Shown here piece by piece: positions 27,402-38,657 of a DNA stretch of 49,159 bases (position 1 is its first letter; each line of letters begins with the position of its first letter). The notes under the pieces were generated by a model. It was not told where the DNA came from, ran no database searches, and worked only from the letters and a program-made list of their open reading frames with translations. Source of the stretch: an uncultured Schlesneria sp. (GTDB lineage: Bacteria > Planctomycetota > Planctomycetia > Planctomycetales > Planctomycetaceae); assembly GCA_903899985.1 (NCBI GenBank), contig CAIULL010000153.1, forward strand, positions 1-49,159. Reading direction: 5' to 3'. A program made the position numbers and the translations under genes.

Positions 27402-30617
<3,216 letters not shown>

Positions 30618-30862
30618 CGAAAGCCCCTCGGTTTCTACGGTGAATTTGAAAATGTCAATCAATTTTTCGAGCTTTTCCCAAGCTCGTCAATTCTACACTT
30701 TGAGATCCGATTTCTGAAGCAGCCGAATGCCAGGACTTTATTGGTCTTAAAAATTCCTGTGCCACTGCATGACCGTCTTCGGTCAAGCAGTGCTCTTCCA
30801 TCAGCAGAATTCAAAGAAAGTGCTTCTACTAAGCCCGCAGAGAGGCTACGCCTCTGACCAAA

Positions 30863-30986
30863 GTAGCCTTCTCGCTCCGCGAGAAGATAGCCGAATTGCA
30901 GTACACCTCTGTTGGCGCTTGAAAGCCCTAATTGATCCTACGCCAAATGGCAATTCGGCTTTCTTCTCGCGGAGCGAGAAGGCTAC
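30863..30986. repeat. REPIN, left copy (downstream of the RAYT gene)
   Basis: Two REP sequences in inverted orientation. The 24-bp outer arms 30863-30886 and 30963-30986 are perfect complements, and each contains its own small hairpin (TTCTCG...CGAGAA). Inner arms GCCGAATTGC (30890-30899) and GCAATTCGGC (30950-30959) also pair. A near copy lies at 31725-31842, the two bracketing the transposase gene. Confidence 0.9.
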
Positions 30987-31008
30987 TACGCAACAGATTC
31001 TTATGACC

Positions 31009-31707
31009 TCAATCGTGTGCGGATTCCTTCGCTGTTTCGCTCAGATCCCGCGAAAAGTGCAATGATGCGCCCGGTTTCAGTCCGGCCTTTGCCGGGTTAC
31101 TGGCAATATAACGCCTGAATCCATCAAAGTGCTCAGCTGTACGGACAAGATGGTCGAAGCCATCCTGTTGCCAAAAGCGGTCCTTCAGTCCAAGGCGACG
31201 ATTGATTTCCCCTGCAGTGAAGTGTTTCCAAGATTCGCACTGCGCCAACATACCATCTTCATCAACGAATGCTGCCAACAGATGAACGTGATTTGGCATC
31301 ACAATGAAATCGGTCAGCAGGTATCGTTGTTCGTCAAACTTCTTAAGGCTGGAAGCAACGACTTGGGCAAGTTCGGGATCATTTAGCACGCATGCACCAT
31401 GACATGAGTCGAGGTGCCGATGCCATCGCTCGGAAAACGTTTTCACGAATTCCCGTTGAAGATCTCGATCGAGCTCGGAAAGTTGGGTCTTCCAATTCTG
31501 ATCTTTAGGCTCAATCCCGTGATTCCGCAACCAGATGTCGCGGTCAGAGTGCCAGCGATTCAATACGGATTTGGGGATCGAGTCGCATGTCCGCCAGGTG
31601 ACAAAGCAAAGGCATCCCGCCTGCGACCAATGTGGCAATTTCCGTTCGACGATCGAGAATTCTGCCGTTCGATCGAATGTTTGCAACGGCCAGAGCTTTG
31701 AATGCAT
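31009..31707 (-). CDS. REP-associated tyrosine transposase (RAYT, Y1/HUH family)
   Basis: 232 aa. The HUH motif is 'VMPNHVHLL', and the likely nucleophilic Tyr is in 'GFRRYIASNPAKAGL', the standard RAYT arrangement. 'FVTWRTCDSIP' and 'DRFWQQDGFDHLVRT' are further family markers. RAYTs are single-strand endonucleases that process or mobilise REP/REPIN palindromes and are usually single-copy, vertically retained genes. Here two REPINs flank the gene at 30863-30986 and 31725-31842, which identifies the likely cognate substrate. The frame is intact, so the protein is probably functional. Confidence 0.92.
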   Translation of the reverse strand: MHSKLWPLQTFDRTAEFSIVERKLPHWSQAGCLCFVTWRTCDSIPKSVLNRWHSDRDIWLRNHGIEPKDQNWKTQLSELDRDLQREFVKTFSERWHRHLDSCHGACVLNDPELAQVVASSLKKFDEQRYLLTDFIVMPNHVHLLAAFVDEDGMLAQCESWKHFTAGEINRRLGLKDRFWQQDGFDHLVRTAEHFDGFRRYIASNPAKAGLKPGASLHFSRDLSETAKESAHD

Positions 31708-31724
31708 CGTTATCTTTCTATGTC

Positions 31725-31842
31725 GCCTTCTCGCTCCGCGAGAAGATGGCAGAATTGCAACAAACCTCGGCTGGCGCTTGAAAGCACCGATGATTCAAAC
31801 GCCAAATGGCAATTCGGCTTTCTTCTCGCGGAGCGAGATGGC
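31725..31842. repeat. REPIN, right copy (upstream of the RAYT gene)
   Basis: Same organisation as the left copy: GCCTTCTCGCTCCGCGAGAA (31725-31744) paired with an inverted counterpart ending at 31842, plus inner AGAATTGC and GCAATTCGGC elements. The central segment (GGCGCTTGAAAGC and CGCCAAATGGCAATTCGG) is shared with the left copy. The right outer arm carries a few substitutions. Confidence 0.88.
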
Positions 31843-31902
31843 AACTTCGCAAACATTTTCTGAAGCTAGACTCATTCCATCAAATTTCAAAACGGGAAGC
31901 GA

Positions 31903-32008
31903 CCGACCGGTTCATCCGGTCGGCCACCTCCAAAATAACCCGCTTGACGCACCCGGTTCTTACGAACAAGCCGTCGTCAGACTTGACCTGATTGACAGCA
32001 GGTCAAGT
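31903..32008. repeat. Two hairpins downstream of the 161-aa hypothetical gene
   Basis: CCGACCGG (31903-31910) pairs with CCGGTCGG (31916-31923), and ACTTGACCTG (31981-31990) pairs with CAGGTCAAGT (31999-32008). They lie just past the stop of the minus-strand gene at 32039, so they could end its transcript, but neither is followed by a T run on that strand. Confidence 0.55.
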
Positions 32009-32038
32009 TCTGTCACTCCGACAATTTTCCGTCACCGA

Positions 32039-32524
32039 TTACGCCTCGAGACACTCAGCGAATTCCATGAGGGGTTCGTCGAGGATCGAAATCGGAGGCA
32101 GCTTTCGCGGACCGTGCAGAAGTACTCCGCAGATCGTTCCGCGTTGTCGCCCTGACCGAAACGCCAGGGCCTCGTTCAAGTGTGAGGCCTTGAATGTGAC
32201 ATGTGCCTGTTCGATGACAACGTAACTGGCATCTTTCAGAGGCTCCAATTCCTCGTCTGACAGTTGTCGAACGTTCGTCATCGATTCGACATAGAACGAT
32301 CGCTCGGCGTTCTTGTCCAGGTCCGTACCAGTGACCAGCCAGCGGCCCCGTTTTAACAGCGGGTTGAGAGGCTGCGTCGTCGGGTCTAACGGATTTTGAT
32401 ACGTGTCTCGAATCGACTCGACCTCAATCCGCCGCAGTTCCGTTGTCGTCGGAAGCTGCTCATAATTGTGCCTTGGGTAACCGAACGAATAGGCACAACC
32501 GATCTCAAACAAAGCGTGATGCAT
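32039..32524 (-). CDS. Hypothetical protein, 161 aa
   Basis: No family recognised. The gene is supported by an excellent ribosome-binding site, AAAGGAGAG, 6 nt before the ATG at 32524, and by a sequence without low complexity. The protein is soluble, starts 'MHHALFEIGCAYSFGYPRHNYEQL', and contains 'FRSGRQRGTICGVLLHGPRK' near residues 121-140. No signal peptide, membrane helix or metal motif is seen. It has a hairpin-rich leader (32567-32610) and hairpins after its stop. It stands alone between the RAYT element and def. Confidence 0.7.
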   Translation of the reverse strand: MHHALFEIGCAYSFGYPRHNYEQLPTTTELRRIEVESIRDTYQNPLDPTTQPLNPLLKRGRWLVTGTDLDKNAERSFYVESMTNVRQLSDEELEPLKDASYVVIEQAHVTFKASHLNEALAFRSGRQRGTICGVLLHGPRKLPPISILDEPLMEFAECLEA

Positions 32525-32566
32525 GGTGGACTCTCCTTTGGAGATGATCCGGCGCGATCTCGGGCA

Positions 32567-32610
32567 TGACCTTCCAGGTCACGGCGCGCCACCCGTGAAA
32601 GAGTTCACGG
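32567..32610. repeat. Two perfect hairpins in the leader of the 161-aa gene
   Basis: TGACCT (32567-32572) pairs with AGGTCA (32576-32581), and CCGTGAA (32593-32599) pairs with TTCACGG (32604-32610) across a 4-nt loop. Both lie 40-90 bp upstream of the minus-strand start codon at 32524. They could be operators or leader-RNA structure. Confidence 0.5.
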
Positions 32611-32802
32611 TCCAATCCGAGCGGGTATTCAACTCGACGAATCGACCGTTGTCGAGACACAATCTCTAGTGGATAACGACATCACCAACACCAATCATGG
32701 ATGGCCGTTTTTGTCGGTGCGGCTTCCTGTCGAAGTGGTGGATTTCGCTGTAAACAAAACCCTTTAAACGACCTTCGTAAATCATCCTTTCAATCAACAG
32801 AC

Positions 32803-32831
32803 TCGACCGTGATCTCAACGGCCTCTATAAT
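32803..32831 (+). promoter_or_regulatory. Candidate sigma-70-type promoter of def
   Basis: A perfect -10 box TATAAT at 32826-32831, with TCGACC (4 of 6 consensus) at 32803-32808 and a 17-bp spacer. It is about 44 bp upstream of the def start codon. Confidence 0.6.
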
Positions 32832-32874
32832 TTTGGTTGTGCACGACCGATGTCTCTAACCTGCCTGAGTTTCC

Positions 32875-33471
32875 ATGGAAATTGTTCTCTACCCGCATCC
32901 GGCTCTCCGTTGGAAATCCAAGCCAATCCAAGAGATCAACGAAGACCTGCGGCGAGTCGTCGCCGAAATGTTCCAATTGATGTATGCAGCAAAAGGGATT
33001 GGTCTTGCCGCCAATCAGGTTGGTCTCCCCTATCGTCTCTTCATCATGAATTTGACAGGCGACCCCGAGGAAAAGGATGAAGAAATTGTCTTCATCAATC
33101 CCGAAATCCTGAAACGCAAGGGAACGACCGAAGGGGAAGAGGGTTGCCTCAGCTTTCCCGGAATGTATGGTCAAGTCAAACGGGCCGCCAAAGTCGATAT
33201 CGAAGCCTTCGATCTGAACGGCGAATGCTTTGAATATGCGCTCGACGAACTCGCCGCTCGAGCTGTGCAACACGAATGTGATCATCTCGACGGAGTCCTG
33301 TTCATTGATCGGATGCCAGAGGTCGGCCGGCGCGAACTTGACCCTGTGGTGAGTGACTTCGAAACCCAATTCCGTCGCTGGCAAGCCGAAGGGCGTTTTG
33401 CTTCGGACGAAGTCCTGAAGCAGGAACTCGCGAAGTTAGAACCAAAGCCACCGACAGCGTCAAAAAAATAG
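32875..33471 (+). CDS. def: Peptide deformylase
   Basis: 198 aa. Removes the formyl group from the initiator Met of nascent proteins. All three motifs are present: 'GIGLAANQVG' (motif 1), 'EGCLSFPG' (motif 2, with the metal-binding Cys) and 'QHECDHLDG' (motif 3, the HExxH-type metal ligands). The C-terminus extends about 30 residues past the usual end with a charged Lys-rich tail. A good promoter lies upstream. It forms the classic def-fmt pair with the gene starting 143 nt later. A long open frame on the opposite strand (32815-33384) is only its shadow. Confidence 0.97.
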   Translation: MEIVLYPHPALRWKSKPIQEINEDLRRVVAEMFQLMYAAKGIGLAANQVGLPYRLFIMNLTGDPEEKDEEIVFINPEILKRKGTTEGEEGCLSFPGMYGQVKRAAKVDIEAFDLNGECFEYALDELAARAVQHECDHLDGVLFIDRMPEVGRRELDPVVSDFETQFRRWQAEGRFASDEVLKQELAKLEPKPPTASKK

Positions 33472-33614
33472 GGGATCGAAACGGAGCGGGTCGGGCGTTC
33501 AAGTTTCAGAATTGGCCGACAGCTGGTCTCCGATATTTCCAGCCGGGGTGACGGGCAATTTTGAAATTAGAACACCCGACCCCAATTCATTCGCCCGCGA
33601 ATTTTGAGGTGATC

Positions 33615-34574
33615 GTGTCGATTCGCATTTTATTCCTCGGTACGGGACCACTTGCGCTCCCCACATTCCAGTCACTGTGCCAATCAACCACCCATCAGCT
33701 TGTCGGACTGGTCACTCAACCGGATCGCACTGGCAGGGGACACCATCAGCATGTGAATCCACTGAAAGAACTCGCTATCAGCAAGGGACTGGTCGTCCTG
33801 CAACCTGATCTGATCAAAACTCCTGAAAGTGTGGCCGCTTTGCGTGAGACGCAAGCCGATCTTTTTGTTGTCGCAGCTTACGGGCAAATGCTGTCGAAAT
33901 CCGTGCTTGAAATCCCCAGGCTGGGGACCATCAACGTCCATGCGTCGCTGCTACCCAGATATCGCGGTGCCACACCGATTCACGCCGCCATTCTGAATGG
34001 CGATGCCGAAGCGGGAGTGACGATTATCGAGATCGTACAAAAACTCGATGCCGGACCCATGCTGGGGGCTGTCAGTACGAGTATTCGCCCCGACGAAACA
34101 ACCGGACAGTTGGAGCAACGACTGGCAGACATCGCCGTCCCACTCACGAATCGAGTGATTGATGAGATCGCAAGTGGCATGGCGACGCGAACACCACAAG
34201 ACGAAGCTCTGGTCACTCATGTCCGCAAACTTTCAAAACTCGATGGTCTGGTCCCCTGGTCCAAAACAGCAATCGAAGTCGAACACCATGTTCGAGGAAT
34301 GCAGCCCTGGCCCGGCTCGTTTTCCCACCTGAACCAAACGGATAAGCCACCACTTCGTTTGCAGGTTCTCTCGGTCAAAATTGTCGACTCCGCGACATCA
34401 GCAAATCAGCATTCTCCGGGAACCGTCATTGAAGTCACCCCGAATGATTTCATCGTAAAATGTGGAACGGGTGCGGTTCGCCTGTTAACGGTTCAACCTG
34501 ATGGCAAAAAAGCGATGCCAACCTCCGACTTCCTACGCGGTCGCAAAGTGTCGGTAGGCGACACGCTGTCATAG
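33615..34574 (+). CDS. fmt: Methionyl-tRNA formyltransferase
   Basis: 319 aa from the GTG at 33615, chosen because GAGG at 33606-33609 lies 5 nt upstream and 'VSIRILFLGTG' starts the Rossmann domain; the upstream frame to 33561 has no homologous character. Formylates Met-tRNAfMet using 10-formyl-tetrahydrofolate. The catalytic segment 'INVHASLLPRYRGATPIHAAIL' carries the Asn and His, and the Asp is in 'KLDAGPML'. The C-terminal OB-like domain ('LRLQVLSVKIVD', 'GAVRLLTVQPDGKKAM') binds tRNA. Forms the def-fmt unit. Confidence 0.96.
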   Translation: MSIRILFLGTGPLALPTFQSLCQSTTHQLVGLVTQPDRTGRGHHQHVNPLKELAISKGLVVLQPDLIKTPESVAALRETQADLFVVAAYGQMLSKSVLEIPRLGTINVHASLLPRYRGATPIHAAILNGDAEAGVTIIEIVQKLDAGPMLGAVSTSIRPDETTGQLEQRLADIAVPLTNRVIDEIASGMATRTPQDEALVTHVRKLSKLDGLVPWSKTAIEVEHHVRGMQPWPGSFSHLNQTDKPPLRLQVLSVKIVDSATSANQHSPGTVIEVTPNDFIVKCGTGAVRLLTVQPDGKKAMPTSDFLRGRKVSVGDTLS

Positions 34575-34617
34575 CGTTCGCCGGACGGCTCGATTGAATT
34601 CAAACCCCACCCCCTCC

Positions 34618-34822
34618 ACGCGGGTGGTCACCGGGCCTTTGCCCGAGCCATCCTGAAGTGCCGAAGCCGAAACGACAAAAATTCTGGTGCAAAGGCCCGT
34701 CAACCAGCTTTGCCCGAAAAATGGGTCTGACCCCCTACCTGTCGTTTGCCCAGAGAAACCTAACACCACCCATTTGGGGTCTGACCCATTTTTCGGGCAA
34801 AGCGCCGTCAACCACACCCGCA
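34618..34822. repeat. Nested palindromic insertion, MITE/REPIN-like, between fmt and nnrE
   Basis: Two adjacent large inverted repeats. CGGGCCTTTGC (34632-34642) pairs with GCAAAGGCCCG (34689-34699). The 28-nt arm at 34707-34734 pairs with 34776-34803 with a single mismatch; it contains AAAAATGGGTCTGACCCC. Outer GCGGGTGGT and ACCACACCCGC stretches also pair imperfectly. The unit sits between convergent genes and would fold into a long cruciform or two-way terminator. The GGGTCTGACCC core resembles sequences linked to Y1-type transposases in other bacteria (recollection, not checked). Confidence 0.75.
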
Positions 34823-34842
34823 GCGAGGCTGTGGTTTCGTTC

Positions 34843-35523
34843 TCAATTCAGGCTTTCCAAAAGCGATCGTGGCACACCAATGTCGATTACATGCACCGTT
34901 CCTGTCCATTCCTCGGTTCCAGGTATTTCGAATCCAATTTTTCGAGCGACAAATGTCGCCGTATGGTTTGCGCGAACGCAGACGCCAAGCGGTTGACCGG
35001 TATCACAGTCGAGGCCCGAAGGGAGATCGATCGCGTAGACTTTGCTACCCGCAGAATTGATCGAGGTAATGGCCGCAACAAACGGCTCTCGAATGACACC
35101 TTGAGTCCCCGTACCGAGCAGCGCATCAACGATCCAGTCCGACCCGGCCAGTTCTGTCTTCCAATCGAACGGAGGCGCAACGATCGCGGTCTGCCCCTTT
35201 TCCAGAATATTTAGATTCACCTTCGCGTCACCGGTCAGTGACGACGGAGGAACGCAAAGCAGGACTCGAACATTCACGCCCGCATTTTCCAGATGCCGAG
35301 CAATCACGAACCCATCGCCACCGTTGTTTCCTTTGCCGCAGCAGATCGAAACCCGGCCACTGATTCCCAGTCTTCGCAGTAATTCAGCAGAATTCCGTCC
35401 CGCATTTTCCATCAGGACCAGTCCCAGCATGCCATAGTCATCAATCGCCCGCCGATCAACATCACGAACCAGTTCGTGCGTCAACGGTCGAGGGATGTAG
35501 GTTTCGTTTTCAGTCGTCGCCAT
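34843..35523 (-). CDS. nnrE: NAD(P)H-hydrate epimerase (YjeF N-domain)
   Basis: 226 aa from the ATG at 35523, with AAGGA upstream; a TTG seven codons earlier is less likely. Repairs damaged NAD(P)HX by epimerising the R form. Family motifs: 'MENAGRNSAELL', the nucleotide-binding 'CGKGNNGGDGFVIARHL', 'VDALLGTGTQGVIREPF' and 'AIDLPSGLDCDTG'. Only the epimerase domain is present; the ADP-dependent dehydratase domain often fused to it is not in the window. Converges with fmt across the palindromic insertion. Confidence 0.94.
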   Translation of the reverse strand: MATTENETYIPRPLTHELVRDVDRRAIDDYGMLGLVLMENAGRNSAELLRRLGISGRVSICCGKGNNGGDGFVIARHLENAGVNVRVLLCVPPSSLTGDAKVNLNILEKGQTAIVAPPFDWKTELAGSDWIVDALLGTGTQGVIREPFVAAITSINSAGSKVYAIDLPSGLDCDTGQPLGVCVRANHTATFVARKIGFEIPGTEEWTGTVHVIDIGVPRSLLESLN

Positions 35524-35571
35524 GCGAAGTATTCCTTTTCGCAAGAAGTTCCATCCTAACGCCCATGCGAA

Positions 35572-35591
35572 CCGGGGATATTAATCCCCGG
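35572..35591. repeat. Small perfect hairpin upstream of nnrE
   Basis: CCGGGGAT (35572-35579) and ATCCCCGG (35584-35591) around a 4-nt loop, 49 bp upstream of the nnrE start codon. Possible operator or leader structure; a second pair, GTCCCATC and GATGGGAC, lies near 35640-35690. Confidence 0.5.
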
Positions 35592-35798
35592 AATTCTTTC
35601 CCAACGTCAGCGATTGTCCTGTCGGATGACTCTTCAATAAGTCCCATCGGTCGCATAAGTCCCATTCTCGTTTGATGGGACAGGTCTGCGCCGTCCCACC
35701 AGATTCAAGCAATCAAGCCAGAAACACAAGAAAATCTGAACAGAGATTAATCAAGGAAACAATCAAATTCAGTACGACCGCACACAATGACATAAAAG

Positions 35799-37200
35799 GT
35801 TGCGTTTCAGGGCCCTCAAATGTTGCATGACGACGTTGAGCAACCTTGGCCAAGTTTGGGCAACAATGGACGGATCTCAGCGGCGGCTTCTCGCGTCCGA
35901 TCTCGGATGGATGAGACTTGTGAGATGACAACTGCGTTTAGCCAACATTGGCCACTTTTGGACAACATTGAGAAAAACAGGCGTTTTCGGCCTTTCGGGG
36001 CTTGGAACGCTGAGTGACTATTGTTGAGCAAGATTGGTCAAGTTTGGGCAACAATGGACGAAAATCAGCAGCGGCTTCTCGCGTCCGATCTCGGAAGGAT
36101 GAGACTTGTGAGATGACAACTGAGTTTGAGCAACTATGGCCACATTTGGGCAACATTGAGAAAAACAGGCGTTTTCGGCCTTTCGTGGCTTGGAACGCTG
36201 AGTGACTATGTTGAGCAACATTGGTCAAGTTTGGGCAACAATGGACGAATCTCAGCAGCGGTTTCTCGCGTCCGATCTCGGGTGGACGAGGCTTGTGAAA
36301 TGACAACTGAGTTTGACCAACGATGGCCACTTTTGGGCAACATTGGGAAAATCAGGCGTTTTCGGCCTTTCAGGGGCTTGGAACGCTGAGTGACTACGTT
36401 GAGCAACATTGGCCAAGTTTGGGCAACAATGGACGATTCTCAGCAATGGTTTCTCGCGTCCGATCTCGGGTGGACGAGGCTTGTGAGATGACGACTGAGT
36501 TTGACCAACTATGGGCACTTCTGGGCAACATTGGGAAAAACAGGCTTCTTCGACCTTTCAGGGGCTTGGAACGCAGCGTGACTAAGGTTGAGCAACATTG
36601 GCCAAGTTTGGGGAACTATGGACGAATCTCAGCAGCGGCTTCTCGCGTCCAATCTCGGGTGGACGAGGCTTGTGAGATGACGACTGAGTTTGACCAACTA
36701 TGGGCACTTTTGGGCAACCTTGAGAAAAACAGGCGTTTTCCGCCTTTCAGGGGCTTGGAACGCTGCGTGACTACGTTGAGCAACATTGGCCAAGTTTGGG
36801 CAACAATGGACGAATCTCAGCAATGGTTTCTCGCGTCCGATCTCGGGTGGACGAGGCTTGTGAGATGACGACTGAGTTTGACCAACTATGGGCACTTTTG
36901 GGCAACATTGGGAAAAACAGGCGTTTTCGGGCTTTCAGGGGCTTGGAACGCTGAGTGACTATGTTGAGCAACATTGGCCAAGTTTGGGCAACATTGGGAA
37001 AAACAGTTGTTTTCGGCCTTTCAGGGGCTTGGTACGCTGCGTGACTATGTTGAGCAACATTGGCCAAGTTTGGGCAACGATGGGCCTGCTTCCGCAACAA
37101 TGGCAGAAATCAGACTATTCTCAATCTTTCACGGTCCTCTTAGGTTGCGCGACGATTTTGCGCAACGATGGACGAACCGTTGCGCAACTATGGGGCCAAG
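35799..37200. repeat. Tandem array of ~188-bp repeats, apparently non-coding
   Basis: Units beginning GTTGAGCAACATTGGCCAAG or a close variant start at 35835, 36023, 36210, 36398, 36587, 36775, 36963 and 37049. The first six spacings are 188, 187, 188, 189, 188 and 188 bp; the seventh is 86 bp, and the last unit decays by about 37200. Before 35835 the tail of a further degenerate unit is visible. Each full unit holds two related ~37-bp sub-repeats about 101 bp apart, both built on SCAACWWTGG. The 86-bp unit equals a full unit minus about 102 bp, as expected from recombination between the two sub-repeats. The period is not a multiple of 3 and stop codons recur, so the open frames across it are not genes. 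Confidence 0.9.
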
Positions 37201-37297
37201 TCGAATTCTCAAAGCCAGCACAGGCAACGCCGTGAAGGAGTTTTCCGCGAGAAAACAGGGGTGTTTTGAAAAAGTGTGGTGGCGACTCTCACGCTTC

Positions 37298-37503
37298 AAG
37301 CTCTCCACCGACCTCGCGTCGGTGGAAGCAACGACTGAGCGGCTACCACCAGGCTTTATCGCAAAAAGGCAAGCTCTCCACTGACCTTGTGTCAATGGAA
37401 GCAACGATTGAAGAGCTATTCAACTAGCTCAATCGGATGGTTAACGAGAAGAATTCGCTTGAAAGTCGCTGCTCCCACCGACCGCGAGGTCGGTAGAGAG
37501 CTT
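37298..37503. repeat. Three REP-like palindromes, two direct and one inverted
   Basis: Copies at 37298-37336 and 37371-37409 share AAGCTCTCCACYGACCT, an internal hairpin, and GGAAGCAACGA. A third copy at 37464-37503 is inverted, so copies 2 and 3 form a REPIN-like pair. The third ends in a T6 run at 37502-37507 after a GACC/GGTC stem and could act as a terminator. They differ from the REPINs near the RAYT gene. Confidence 0.75.
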
Positions 37504-37702
37504 TTTTAAAAACCGCGTTCCACGATTATGGCCGATTTCCCGACGAAAAATCCTTCACAGCATTGCAGTACGCGGGTTGGTCAAGTCTTCAGCGCCGACC
37601 ATCCGAAGCGGCAGAAAGTTGATTCGAGGTAGGTAGTCAGTACTCCAAGCGAGGAATCGATTTTGATATTCTGATCATTTTACTTATGAGGAACTTGACG
37701 TT

Positions 37703-37852
37703 TTACGTGTCGTAAAAGTTCCTAAATGTCATGGAGCGGAAGCTCCTGACAAACCGCTTGTAGCGGCTCTTGATGAGCTTGACGATGAGCTTGTCGTAAA
37801 AGTTCCTAAATGCATGGAGCGGAAGCTCCTGACAAACCGCTTGCAGCGGCTT
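37703..37852. repeat. Direct repeat, two ~60-bp copies at an 84-bp spacing
   Basis: GTCGTAAAAGTTCCTAAATG starts both copies (37709 and 37793), which run on through GGAGCGGAAGCTCCTGACAA and an AGCGGCT end. Each copy has two internal hairpins (GGAGC-GCTCC and CCGCT-AGCGG). A TTTTACG/CGTAAAA hairpin overlaps the first copy's start. Confidence 0.8.
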
Positions 37853-38657
37853 TCTACTCTCTCAAACCGACTTTCTCGCCGCTTCGGCGCGGTCCGTTTT
37901 TAATTCATACCAGGTTGTCAAAGATCAAAATCCCTGTCGCAATTCACAAAACCGGGACGGTTACGGAACTCCGAAAACAGACTCGAGCAAAAAACGAAAT
38001 CAATTCCCTGATCTTTCTCTCCTCAGCCGCTCGTGTTCCCCGTTGAGTCGTGGATGTCAACTCTCGGATTCTTCAGTCTTAGAATACATGCCGCAAAGTA
38101 TAGTCTTTAAAAACACGAAAAGTCAAGTGAATTGTTGTAGTTGCGATAAAATATAAATAAAAAATAGGTAGACGCGGCTGGTTGGCTGAGGGGCGATGAG
38201 ACGACGAGTCATCCCCGGTTGACTCAGACATGCGATCACCAGATTTTCAAACATGTCCCCCAGGAATTGACGCAACGCCCCTTCCGTCTTGCGCGCAAGA
38301 ACGCCCTGTTTCGGCGCCTGTCATTGTCCGTCCACTTTGTCACGGCACGCTGCTGAACTGGCCTCGGCAACCGCCTTGTTTGGCTGTCTGACGACTGCCT
38401 GCTGTGATTTCCAGATTCGTTTCCATGTTGTCGAGGGGAATCTGACGCTGGTGTCTGGTAAGAAGCCTTCCAGGGCAGTCTTCATTCGGGTCGGCAAGGT
38501 CACGTGTTTTGCTACCGCGCAAAGCGGAGTCTCGTTCACGCGCGTTGGCTTGGGGGCGAGAATGGTATTGTTCCCCCTCTCGCGACGGCTATTTTCTCTG
38601 TGGCGCGGTATACTTCGTCACGTGCCGATTCCTGGTTTCGTAGCGAAAGTCCGTGTC
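37853..38657. other. AT-rich upstream region of the membrane-anchored helical protein
   Basis: No gene supported. The stretch around 38090-38165 is strongly A+T-rich (for example GATAAAATATAAATAAAAAATAGG) and is the likeliest promoter zone for the gene starting at 38658. The open frame running from 38289 into that gene is not preferred as coding, because its first 123 codons lack family or signal character. Confidence 0.5.

Noticed and set aside
32815-33384. 189-aa minus-strand frame
   Set aside because: Antisense shadow of def, whose motifs are complete on the plus strand.
35938-36330. 130-aa minus-strand frame in the array
   Set aside because: Same reason: repeat-driven open frame without coding features.
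36323-36868. 181-aa open frame inside the 188-bp array
   Set aside because: The repeat period is not a multiple of 3, so each unit is read in another frame; no ribosome-binding site, and comparable frames occur on both strands.
35799-37200. CRISPR array
   Set aside because: Repeats are about 188 bp and contiguous without unique spacers, and no cas gene is present.
37810-38046. 78-aa frame after the 84-bp repeat
   Set aside because: Starts inside the second repeat copy and shows no family character.
38289-38657. N-terminal extension of the helical membrane protein
   Set aside because: The 123 extra codons have no signal or domain; the ATG at 38658 directly precedes the membrane helix.
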